Under the pieces are notes generated by a model that worked only from the letters and a program-made list of their open reading frames with translations, was not told the origin of the DNA and ran no database searches. The translations under genes and the position numbers were made by a program. Positions 16,674-24,535 of a stretch of 64,000 bases of DNA are shown piece after piece. The stretch comes from CAZAYY01 sp964489525 (GTDB taxonomy: Bacteria > Chloroflexota > Anaerolineae > Anaerolineales > JABWBV01): assembly GCA_964489525.1 (NCBI GenBank), contig CAZAYY010000014.1:1-64000 (forward strand), read 5' to 3'. Position 1 is the first letter of the stretch. Every line of letters starts with the position of its first letter.

Positions 16674-17375
16674 TTATTTCTCGCCCCAGTGCAGGGCAAT
16701 CGTACCCAGCATCAGGCGGCGGTAGCCCACATTCCGAAAACCGGCTTCCACCATGCGGGCGGCCAGGTCTTCGGCTTTCAAAAAACCCTGGGTAGAATCG
16801 GGAAGGTAGGTATAGGCATCACTGTCTCCGGCCACCAGCCGCCCCAGCGAGGGGATAACCGTGTTCAGGTGAAAGCGAATGAAAGGCGCCAGCAAATTTT
16901 CGGGTGGGCGGGTGGTGTCCAGGATGACAATCCGCCCGCCAGGTTTCAACACCCGGTGCTGCTCCGCCAGCCCGCGCGGCACGCTGCTCACATTGCGCAT
17001 CAAAAAGCCCGAAACCACCGCGTCAAAATGCGCCGCGGGGTAGGGCAGGTTGAGCGCATCCGACGAACACCAATCCAGGGTGCTGCCGTTGGGCCGTTTT
17101 TGCCCAACCCGCATCATCCCTTCGGTGAAATCCGCCGCCAGCACCCAGGCCTGCGGGTGACGGGCCTGGATTTCCAGGGCGATATCCCCCGTGCCGGAGC
17201 CCAGGTCAAGAACCCGGCTGCTGGGGGTGATCCGGGCTTTTTCAATCAGGGCGCGCCGCCAGCTTCCATCCTGCCCGGCGGTCATCAGCTGGTTCATCAG
17301 GTCATAGCGGTGGGCAATGCGCCCGAACATATTTTGAACATACCGTGAGCGTTCTTCTCCGGTCAGGTTGGCCAT
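16674..17375 (-). CDS. ubiE: Demethylmenaquinone methyltransferase (UbiE/MenG)
   Basis: A 233-residue SAM methyltransferase with the UbiE/MenG signatures: RYVQNMFGRIAHRYDLMNQL near the N-terminus, W(R)R after it, the SAM loop VLDLGSGTGDIALEI, FDAVVSGFLMRNVSSVPRGL and RVLKPGGRIVILDTTRPP. It would methylate demethylmenaquinone to menaquinone at the membrane face. I set the start at 17375 because AAAGGAAAGACT precedes that ATG and the upstream open frame is a dispersed GC repeat. The C-terminal motif FRNVGYRRLMLGTIALHWG is typical. Menaquinone use fits a Chloroflexota-type respiratory chain. Confidence 0.94.
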   Translation of the reverse strand: MANLTGEERSRYVQNMFGRIAHRYDLMNQLMTAGQDGSWRRALIEKARITPSSRVLDLGSGTGDIALEIQARHPQAWVLAADFTEGMMRVGQKRPNGSTLDWCSSDALNLPYPAAHFDAVVSGFLMRNVSSVPRGLAEQHRVLKPGGRIVILDTTRPPENLLAPFIRFHLNTVIPSLGRLVAGDSDAYTYLPDSTQGFLKAEDLAARMVEAGFRNVGYRRLMLGTIALHWGEK

Positions 17376-17448
17376 AGTCTTTCCTTTTTTGCTGAAAGCC
17401 AGCGCTGTATTTTGAATGATTTTTAGCTGCTCAGCCCCACCCCCCAGC

Positions 17449-17529
17449 CCCCGCCCCAGGCTTTGGGGCGGGGGAGAGAACGGGTAAATTGACGTTCCAG
17501 GCGGGTTAAACCCCGCTTGGAACGTCAAT
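17449..17529. repeat. GC-hairpin repeat plus 12-bp inverted repeat
   Basis: The first part is CCCCGCCCCAGGCTTTGGGG-type palindrome (about 17449-17474). The second is ATTGACGTTCCA (17488-17499) perfectly paired with TGGAACGTCAAT (17518-17529), with inner GCGGG/CCCGC arms. Both lie upstream of ubiE in the 339-base gap 17376-17714, which shows no gene. Confidence 0.75.
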
Positions 17530-17714
17530 CTGCCGTCTTCCTTCCCCCTTTCCCGGCGGGAAGGGGGGATACAGGGGGGATGGGTGAGTAGTTACGATGA
17601 TTTTACCCCGAACTGATAGGGATGCGCTGAGGAATTGATAAGCCAGGAGTAAATTACCGACTGGCGTTCAAGGTTGGGTTAACCAGCCCTGAACTGGGCG
17701 CAGAGGCAGGCAGG

Positions 17715-19442
17715 TTACGGGTTCAGTCTTTGCCCGGTTTGGATGCCGCGCGCCGCAGCCCGGCGGTGCACCAGGATATCTTCCACAATGGCCACCTGGA
17801 CGCTGCTGCTGACTTTTACCGGGTTGATACCCGCTTCGGCCTGGATGGTGTAAAGCCCGGGGGCTGCCGGACGGCCAAAGTCATCGTAACCATCCCACGT
17901 GAACGTGTGCTTACGGGCTGTCCGGCGGCGGTTGTGCAGCAGTGTGGCAACCCGGTAGCCGCCCTGGTCCAACACCTCCAGTGTAACCGGGGCGGTTTGG
18001 TTCATATCCAGCCAGACACGCAACACCTTGCCCTCGCCAGGCAGGCCGGGGTGGAAGGTGGGCTGGTCCACAGAGAGCGAAAGGGCAATGCCGCGTTGGC
18101 GCAGGACAAAAAACAGCACCAGGACAACCCCTGCCAGCAGCATGGGCAGCGCCAGTGAGGGCAGAACGGCGAGGTTATCCCAGGCCTGTTGAATACCGCT
18201 GGCTGCACCGGGCGGCTGGTAAACCACCTGCCGGGAGAGCGCCGCCGTGTTGCCAGCCAGGTCGCGGGCGACGATATCCACCAGGTTGCGGCCTTCCAGC
18301 AGCTGCAAGCCAATTTGAAAACTGCCGCTGGTGCCCACAACCACCCCCTGCCCATTCACCGTCACCAGGCTGCCTGGGTCGGTTCGCCCATTGAGCTGCA
18401 AAATGGGGCTGCTGAAGGTTTCGCCTTCGGTAATGTTCAGCGCAATTGTTGGGGCTGTCGTCTTCACATGCACCAACACCTCGCTCAAAGTCTGGTTGCC
18501 CACGTCGTCCGTGGCCACCACCCGGATGAGGTTATCGCCCTCTTGCACAATGGCCTGGTGGAAAAAACGGCCATCTGCACCAATGTTGACCCGTTCGCCA
18601 TTGATTTGCAAAAATCCTGGTATGGGATACAGCGCGGCAGAGGCCACACCGCTGACTGCCACAATCTTCTGGTTGGTCCAGGTCCCATCCACCGGGGAAG
18701 CCAGGGTGATTTCTGGCGGGGTGGTGATGCGGGCAATGCTGCGCTGGACAATGTTGGTGTTGCCTGCCGGGTCTGTGGCCTGCAGGGTGAAAAAATTATC
18801 GCCTTCACGCAGGCGGAAAACAAACGAAAAATAGCCGCGCCCGTCAACCGCGACGGGCTGTGGGCTGTCCAGCAGCCGCAACACTGCGCCAGGGTCGGTA
18901 ACCCCCTGGATGGTGATGGATTCTGTGCGCACCCGCAGGTTTTCGGGCAGGTTCACCAGTTCCACCGTTGGCGCTGTGGTGTCCACTGTGATGGCTGCGG
19001 TCTGGTTGCTGGCCCGCAGTGTTCCGCTGGCGGTCAGCCGGAGCTGGTAGCTGCCGTCCTCAATGGGCTGCAGGCTTTCGCCCAGCCCGTCCCAGGTCAG
19101 GGTATATTGGCCTGCGGCCTGCGGCTGGTCGAGCATCAAAGTGCGCACCACGCCGCCGCGCCCGCTGAGTATGTAGGCACTGACCGCAGCATCTTCCGAC
19201 AGGCGGTAGTTAAACGTCGCCTGGTCCTGGTCCTGGTCGCCATTGGGCGAAATCAAAGCACTGGTGTCATAAAGGGCAATTTCAGGCGTGCGAAGCATAT
19301 CCACCACGAAGGTGGCCGTTACCAACACCACCACTGCAGCAATGGTGATGATGGTTGTCAGCATTCCGGGAGAAAACTCACTGGTGTTGGTGGAGCGCTG
19401 GCGGGCTCTGCTGCGGGGTGGGGTTTGCTGCTGGCTTTGCAT
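17715..19442 (-). CDS. Ig-like/FlgD-like repeat surface protein with two membrane segments
   Basis: A 575-residue protein. Residues 1-26 are polar, and a membrane anchor lies at about 27-48 (MLTTIITIAAVVVLVTATFV). Next is a FlgD-type Ig fold (ISPNGDQDQDQATFNYRLSE ... YTLTWDGLGE), followed by about three Ig-like domains each ending in a D-GN or DxAGN signature (ATDPAGNTNIV, ATDDVGNQTLS, ARDLAGNTAAL). A second membrane segment lies near 428-447 (LPSLALPMLLAGVVLVLFFV), then a second FlgD-like domain (HTFTWDGYDDFGRPAAPGLY). The two anchors would place the Ig repeats outside and both ends inside, an unusual topology. The upstream membrane protein ends 5 bases before the start, so they form an operon. 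The function is unknown; a surface scaffold or adhesion role is an inference. Confidence 0.85.
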   Translation of the reverse strand: MQSQQQTPPRSRARQRSTNTSEFSPGMLTTIITIAAVVVLVTATFVVDMLRTPEIALYDTSALISPNGDQDQDQATFNYRLSEDAAVSAYILSGRGGVVRTLMLDQPQAAGQYTLTWDGLGESLQPIEDGSYQLRLTASGTLRASNQTAAITVDTTAPTVELVNLPENLRVRTESITIQGVTDPGAVLRLLDSPQPVAVDGRGYFSFVFRLREGDNFFTLQATDPAGNTNIVQRSIARITTPPEITLASPVDGTWTNQKIVAVSGVASAALYPIPGFLQINGERVNIGADGRFFHQAIVQEGDNLIRVVATDDVGNQTLSEVLVHVKTTAPTIALNITEGETFSSPILQLNGRTDPGSLVTVNGQGVVVGTSGSFQIGLQLLEGRNLVDIVARDLAGNTAALSRQVVYQPPGAASGIQQAWDNLAVLPSLALPMLLAGVVLVLFFVLRQRGIALSLSVDQPTFHPGLPGEGKVLRVWLDMNQTAPVTLEVLDQGGYRVATLLHNRRRTARKHTFTWDGYDDFGRPAAPGLYTIQAEAGINPVKVSSSVQVAIVEDILVHRRAAARGIQTGQRLNP

Positions 19443-19447
19443 GGCTG

Positions 19448-20488
19448 CTAATCCAGTTCTATCTTAATTAAATCATCCGGCTTTTCGTCTTCGCTGTTTT
19501 GCCATTTCGGCAGGTCGGCAGCGAAAGGCACGGGTTCAAGCGGCTCCGCGCGCGTCAGGGGCGCAGCAGCCGCTTTTTTCCCCAGGCGTAGGGGAGGCAG
19601 GGGGTGTTCAAAAAAATCGCGCAGCCACTGCGCCAGGTTGGCAACCAGGATGACCAGCAAGGTGGTCAGACCCAGGTTGGCCCAGGGGCTGGCGGTGGTC
19701 AAGCTGAGGGTTTGCCCCAGCCAGGCGTTGAGTGCAGCCAGCCCGGTGGGCAGCAGCAAACCGCCGGCCAGCGCAGGCAGCAAAAGCCCCCATGGGCGGC
19801 GTTTTTGCAGTTCCGGGCGGTCGTTCAATTTGCCGGTTAGCGCAGCAGCCAACGCCCAAACCACTACCTGCAGCAGGGTGTACAGGAACACGGTGGCATT
19901 GCTGGCCACAGGCTCCACCAGCAGCAGCAGGGTTTGCAGGGAATTGGCGCTGGAAAACTTTTCGATGACGCCCTGCATGGAAGGAGCCATTCCGGGCAGC
20001 GCCAGCCAATCTGCGGGCAGGCCAGCCATGCCTGCTGCAGCCAGGCCCCACAAGGCCGCCAGCCCGCCCACCCAGGCCCCGCCCAAAGCGCCAAACCACA
20101 ATCCGCCCAACAGGGCCGCCAGCCAGCCCAGGTGGACACTGGCCAGCAGCGGTGTGGCCGCTACGAAAATCACCACTTCCAAGTTGTGGATAAACGCCGG
20201 GTAGCCCAGCAGGGCAATTACCAGGAAAATCACCAGGAGGTAAAGCGAAATGCTGTAAATCGGCGGCACAGCCACAGCCACCGCCAGAAAATAACCCGCT
20301 GGCGGTGAAACCACCGCCGCCAGGAAAACCGCCCCCACCAGCACCACATCCCAATACACCGGGTAGGCGGGCAGGCTGGCCGTGAGCAGGTAAACCACCC
20401 CGGCCAATCCGGCTGCCACGAGAATGCGCTCTACCCGCGCAAGGTTGCGGCGAATCAGTCCATGGGGATATTGAAAAAGGGCATTCAT
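19448..20488 (-). CDS. Polytopic membrane protein of unknown function
   Basis: A 346-residue protein with roughly eight hydrophobic segments between residues 22 and 300, rich in Ala, Leu and Gly, and an acidic C-terminal cytoplasmic tail (ends KIELD). No catalytic motif or known family recognised. It starts 58 bases after the AAA+ ATPase and its stop is 5 bases before the Ig-repeat protein, so it likely works with that surface protein, perhaps in its membrane insertion or assembly (inference). Confidence 0.8.
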   Translation of the reverse strand: MNALFQYPHGLIRRNLARVERILVAAGLAGVVYLLTASLPAYPVYWDVVLVGAVFLAAVVSPPAGYFLAVAVAVPPIYSISLYLLVIFLVIALLGYPAFIHNLEVVIFVAATPLLASVHLGWLAALLGGLWFGALGGAWVGGLAALWGLAAAGMAGLPADWLALPGMAPSMQGVIEKFSSANSLQTLLLLVEPVASNATVFLYTLLQVVVWALAAALTGKLNDRPELQKRRPWGLLLPALAGGLLLPTGLAALNAWLGQTLSLTTASPWANLGLTTLLVILVANLAQWLRDFFEHPLPPLRLGKKAAAAPLTRAEPLEPVPFAADLPKWQNSEDEKPDDLIKIELD

Positions 20489-20546
20489 CTTCAGGCTGGT
20501 TTGTACTTTTGACCCAACAAAAACTACCGGGAGCTTTCCCGGTTTT

Positions 20547-22118
20547 CTATAATTCTAACTGACGAACGCCAGTTTGGACAGAACCCGCCCGCCCGGAATT
20601 TTGGCGGGAAGCCGGACGGGCATGGGTGAGCGCCCACGAACGCAGGCTGTTGATCTGGTGTTCCATCGTTTGGGAAATCGGCAGGGTGGCACCCAGGTTG
20701 GTTACGATATCTTCGTCCATCAGCTCGCGTTGGGCTTCAAAAGCATCGTACAGGCCGGAGATGATGGCCTGTTCAATCTCTGCTCCCGAAAAACCCTGGC
20801 TGTTTTGGGCCAGTTTTTTCAGGTCGAAGCGCTTGGGGTCGCGTCCCCGGCGGGCCAGGTGAATGCCGAAAATTTCGAAGCGTTCTTCTATGTTGGGCAG
20901 GTCAATAAAAAAGATTTCATCAAAACGGCCTTTGCGCAGGGCTTCCGGCGGCAGCACAGACAGGTCGTTGCTGGTGGCAATCACAAACACCGGGGCTGTT
21001 TTTTCCTGCATCCAGGTCAGAAAGCTGCCAAACACCCGGGCTGCCGTGCCTGCATCCGACATGTGAGACGAAGCCGCCCCGGCCAGGCCTTTTTCCAGTT
21101 CATCCAGCCAGAGAATGCACGGCGATACCGATTCGGCCATGCGCAGGGCGGTCCGCATGTTGTGTTCAGACGAGCCAACCAACTGGCTGAACATACGCCC
21201 CATATCCAGGCGCAGCAGGGGCAGTTTCCACTCGCTGGCAATGGCCTTGGCAACCAGGCTTTTGCCAGCGCCCTGCACACCCAAAAGCAGCAGTCCTTTG
21301 GGTTCGGGTAGGCCAAACCGCCGGGCGCGTTCGCTGAAAGCCAGCGAGCGCTTTTGCAGCCACTCTTTGAGCAGCGGCATGCCCCCCACCACCGACAGGT
21401 TTTCTTCGGCAGAGAAATATTCCAGCAGCTGTGAGCGCTGGATGATTTGCTTTTTTTCTGCAATGATGATGTTCAGGTCGAGGGTGCGGGCGATGACCAG
21501 GGATTTGGCGAACACATTTTCTGCTTCCGTACAGGTCAGGCCCTGGGCGGCTTTGAGCACCTTTTCGCGGGTTTCGTCGTCCAGCTTCAACTGCATCCCG
21601 CTGATTTCGCGGGCAGAGCGGACCACCCGGTCTAGCGATTGGGCCAATTCGGCAGCAGTGGGCAGCCCGTAATCCAAAACCACGATATCCTTTTCCAATT
21701 CCGAGGGGAGGTGCTGCAAAGGGGTCAGGATGATCAGGGTCTTCAGGCTTTCTTTCAGGTGGTTGGCGATATCGCGTAGTTTGCGCACGATCACAGCGTG
21801 GTCGGCTGCCGGGTTCTCTTCTTCCAGGAAGGGATGGATGTCTTTGAGTACGAAAATTGCCGCCTCCTGGGAAGCCGCAATCGAATCCAGGGCGCGCATC
21901 GGGTTGCGCGTAGCCGGGTCTATGGCGCTGGATTCGCCGCCATCCAGGGGAAAAAGCCCTTCCGTCAGCGTCCAGGCATACAGTTTTTTTCGGCGTTCTG
22001 CGGCAACCTGGCGCAGGGTTTGTTCAATCCGCCGCTCTTCCCACGAAAGAATATACAGGATGGGATACTTGGCCCGAATCAGCGTGTTCAGTTCTTCTTT
22101 GCGGTCGGTTTCGTTCAT
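20547..22118 (-). CDS. AAA+ ATPase, Ycf46-like
   Basis: A 523-residue protein with an N-terminal domain of about 235 residues of the Ycf46 type (LIRAKYPILYILSWEERRIE and IFVLKDIHPFL) and one AAA module. Walker A is GLLLLGVQGAGKSLVAKAIA, Walker B CILWLDELEKGL, sensor 1 VFVIATSNDLSVLPPEALRK and the arginine-finger segment GRFDEIFFIDLP. The family has no settled function. The C-terminal tail is basic. It heads a likely three-gene minus-strand unit with the membrane protein and the Ig-repeat protein, with AGGAAAATAGGCC before the ATG. Confidence 0.92.
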   Translation of the reverse strand: MNETDRKEELNTLIRAKYPILYILSWEERRIEQTLRQVAAERRKKLYAWTLTEGLFPLDGGESSAIDPATRNPMRALDSIAASQEAAIFVLKDIHPFLEEENPAADHAVIVRKLRDIANHLKESLKTLIILTPLQHLPSELEKDIVVLDYGLPTAAELAQSLDRVVRSAREISGMQLKLDDETREKVLKAAQGLTCTEAENVFAKSLVIARTLDLNIIIAEKKQIIQRSQLLEYFSAEENLSVVGGMPLLKEWLQKRSLAFSERARRFGLPEPKGLLLLGVQGAGKSLVAKAIASEWKLPLLRLDMGRMFSQLVGSSEHNMRTALRMAESVSPCILWLDELEKGLAGAASSHMSDAGTAARVFGSFLTWMQEKTAPVFVIATSNDLSVLPPEALRKGRFDEIFFIDLPNIEERFEIFGIHLARRGRDPKRFDLKKLAQNSQGFSGAEIEQAIISGLYDAFEAQRELMDEDIVTNLGATLPISQTMEHQINSLRSWALTHARPASRQNSGRAGSVQTGVRQLEL

Positions 22119-22373
22119 GGCCTATTTTCCTGGGTGGCAAGGTTTCAAGTTGATTATTACATAAGCGAGCAGGGTTGTCAAAGGGGAGAAGAAGACCGGG
22201 CACGGAAAACGCAGTCCCGGGGTGCAGTACAATTTTCTGCCGCCGCATAAATCCTCTCCACCCCAACGGGCCGGTATGATTGACCCCATGCCACCCCAAA
22301 TCCCAAATCCTAAATCTTAAATCCTAAATTTCTTAACCTCTCCCCAATCAAACCGCATTATACTGGTAAACAC
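22119..22373. other. Divergent intergenic region with AT-rich microrepeat
   Basis: This gap separates the AAA+ ATPase (-) from the C39-like protein (+). It contains a short reiterated AAATCCTAAAT-type run at about 22299-22331 and a TATACT box at 22359-22364, nine bases before the first ATG of the downstream gene. I see no further gene here. Confidence 0.5.
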
Positions 22374-23678
22374 ATGCCCATGAAGCGAATGATTCAGGTG
22401 TTTTTCCTCCTGGCAGGCCTGGCGGTTGCCGGTTTGCTGGTATACCAGATTCCTGCAGTCGAACAGCGCCTGGCCTGGCGGTTGGATGCTGGCCGCGCAT
22501 ACCTGCGAGGATGGGTATTCAGCGTTGCCGACGCACCGACCCCCCTTCCCAACAATCCTGGCGGGGCAGTATCCGGACAACCAGCCGCACCTGCCCCGGG
22601 CTTGCCCACCCTGGCCAGCCCAACCCCAACCCCCACCCCGCTGCCCTCGCCCACCCTGCCGCCGCAGCAGGCCAGCCCAACCGTCACTCCCACCAATGTG
22701 CCCACCCCAACTCCCACAGTGCTTCCGCCCTCGGTGCAGCTCCCTGCACCGGCCTGGGAAAAGCAAGATTGGAACAACTGCGGCCCAGCTTCGCTCAGCC
22801 TGCACTTGAAAATGTTTGGCTGGACCGGCGACCAATATACCATCTCGTCCTTGCTCAAGCCTGATCGCGAAGACCGCAACGTCAATGTGGAAGAACTGGT
22901 GTTTTGGGTTCGCAATTATGCGGGCTGGCTGAATGCCCAATACCGGGTGGGCGGTGACCTGGACACGCTCAAGCGCTTTCTTGCCAATGGGATCCCCGTC
23001 ATGGTCGAAAAGGGTTACCTGCTGGATGTGGACTACTGGCCCAATGATGACCGCTGGTCGGGCCACTACCTGGTGCTGACTGGCTACGATGACGCCGCCG
23101 GGGTGTTTACTGCCCAGGATACCTATGTGGGCGCCAACCAGCTTGTGCCTTATGAGACGCTGGAAGCCGGGTGGAAGGCGTTCAATTATGTCTACATTTT
23201 CCTGTTTTTGCCCACCCAGGAAGAAACTGTAAAAACCATCCTCGGTGCCCATTGGGACCCTGAACTCAACCGCCTGTTTTCCCTGGAGCGCACTGCCCAG
23301 GCCGTGGAAACCGCACCAGAAGATGCCTTTGCCTGGTTCAACTACGGTTCCAACCTGGTCTATTTTGCCCGTTATGCCGAAGCCGGCGTTGCCTACGACA
23401 CCGCCCGTTCGTTGGGGCTGCCGCAGCGCATGTTCCGCTACCAGTTCGGCCCTTTCATGGCATATTTCCATGCAGGCCGCAACGAGGAACTGATGGCGCT
23501 GACCGAATATGCGTTGAAGGTGACGGATGTGTCTGAAGAAGCGCGGCTGTGGCGCGGTTGGGGCTTCTACCGCCAGGGCGACAACGCCGCCGCCCTCGAG
23601 CAGTTCAATCTTGCCCTTGAAGTCCAACCCACCTACCAGGACGCCATTTACGCCATCAATTTCATCCTGGGGAAATAA
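22374..23678 (+). CDS. C39-like cysteine peptidase with TPR tail
   Basis: A 434-residue exported protein. A membrane or signal segment is at residues 8-24, followed by a Pro/Thr-rich linker (about 60-120). The peptidase_C39_2-like domain has the nucleophile motif WNNCGPASLSLHLKMFGW and the His motif WSGHYLVLTGYDD. The C-terminal third has tetratricopeptide-like repeats (DAFAWFNYGSNLVYFARYAE, AALEQFNLALEVQPTYQDA). It probably cleaves or binds a peptide outside the membrane; the substrate is unknown. Two in-frame ATGs (22374, 22380) lie nine and fifteen bases after a TATACT box, so the mRNA may be leaderless; I kept the first. Confidence 0.88.
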   Translation: MPMKRMIQVFFLLAGLAVAGLLVYQIPAVEQRLAWRLDAGRAYLRGWVFSVADAPTPLPNNPGGAVSGQPAAPAPGLPTLASPTPTPTPLPSPTLPPQQASPTVTPTNVPTPTPTVLPPSVQLPAPAWEKQDWNNCGPASLSLHLKMFGWTGDQYTISSLLKPDREDRNVNVEELVFWVRNYAGWLNAQYRVGGDLDTLKRFLANGIPVMVEKGYLLDVDYWPNDDRWSGHYLVLTGYDDAAGVFTAQDTYVGANQLVPYETLEAGWKAFNYVYIFLFLPTQEETVKTILGAHWDPELNRLFSLERTAQAVETAPEDAFAWFNYGSNLVYFARYAEAGVAYDTARSLGLPQRMFRYQFGPFMAYFHAGRNEELMALTEYALKVTDVSEEARLWRGWGFYRQGDNAAALEQFNLALEVQPTYQDAIYAINFILGK

Positions 23679-23685
23679 TAAATGT

Positions 23686-23718
23686 AATCCCTAAAGGTCT
23701 TTAAGACCTTTAGGGATT
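23686..23718. terminator. Near-perfect palindromic bidirectional terminator
   Basis: A 33-base palindrome, AATCCCTAAAGGTCTT paired with AAGACCTTTAGGGATT, lies eight bases past the C39-like gene and before the convergent methyltransferase end. It belongs to the CCTAAAGGT family also found at 29938, 36239 and 40470. The remaining bases to 23798 hold nothing I recognise. Confidence 0.75.
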
Positions 23719-23798
23719 GGTATATTGCCAGAAATCGGCGCGCTTTGTGCCTAAAAATCGCCACTAAGACGCTTATCCCTGAGTTATTAAACAGTCTC

Positions 23799-24533
23799 TT
23801 AGGATTTCTGCGCCGTCACCAACATGAAGGGCAGGTGGGCAACCTGCGCCCAGCCTGCGCCCAGTGCGGCTGCAGCCTGCCGCACCTGGGCCAGCCGGGT
23901 TTGTTCTTCCTGGGTGAGCGGCAGTTCGGCCAGCAAATCGAACCGGCTGTTGGCGGGGGGAAACATTTCGTTAAACAGGTTCACCCGCACCGAGAAACCC
24001 AACCCGGCCAGCAGGGACGGCAGTTTGCGCCCCACGAACGGGTCAGCTCCGGCTCGCGCCAGCGCCGCACGCCAGATGGGCTGGCAGGCGATTTCAGGCG
24101 GGTATTCAATCAGCCCGCCGTAATCGGGCTCGAGGGCGGCCAGAATACCGCCCGGTTTTAACACCCGCCAGGCCTGTGCCAACGTATCTTCCACGGGCAT
24201 CCACAGCAGCGCAAGCTGGAAAAAAACCAGGTGAAAGGTTTCAGCTCCGAAAGGCAGGGCAGCCGAACTGGCGCACACCCGGCGAGCGCCCCCAAAAAAC
24301 TGCGGATAGCCGAATAGGGCCTCAGGGTTATGGTCCAGGGCGGTCACGGGTCCATGCCCTGCCCTTGCCAGTTCGCCGCTGACCACGCCGTAGCCGCAGC
24401 CCACATCCAGCACAGCCGCATCCGTCGGCAGGGTAGAAACCCCGGCTTGTTGCAACAACCAACGACGGGCTGGCGCAAGCCAGCCCGCCTGTTCTTGCAA
24501 TAAATCAACGGACGGTAAATTGGCCAGGGCCAC
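23799..24533 (-). CDS. SAM-dependent methyltransferase of the radical SAM cassette
   Basis: A 244-residue class I methyltransferase. The SAM loop is VLDVGCGYGVVSGELARAG, the acidic residue follows in VTALDHNPEA, and LAQAWRVLKPGGILAALEPD is the post-motif. The start is GTG at 24533: it lies two bases after the stop of the Cys-Ala-tail gene and GGAGGTG overlaps the end of that gene at good spacing, so it is translationally coupled. A longer frame would overlap the tail-coding repeat. As last gene of the five-gene cassette it may methylate the same target as the radical SAM enzyme (inference), but it could be an unrelated small-molecule methyltransferase. Confidence 0.88.
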   Translation of the reverse strand: MALANLPSVDLLQEQAGWLAPARRWLLQQAGVSTLPTDAAVLDVGCGYGVVSGELARAGHGPVTALDHNPEALFGYPQFFGGARRVCASSAALPFGAETFHLVFFQLALLWMPVEDTLAQAWRVLKPGGILAALEPDYGGLIEYPPEIACQPIWRAALARAGADPFVGRKLPSLLAGLGFSVRVNLFNEMFPPANSRFDLLAELPLTQEEQTRLAQVRQAAAALGAGWAQVAHLPFMLVTAQKS

Positions 24534-24535
24534 GC

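Noticed and set aside
22317..23627. 436-codon minus-strand frame opposite the C39-like gene
   Set aside because: No motif; the opposite strand has catalytic C39 motifs.
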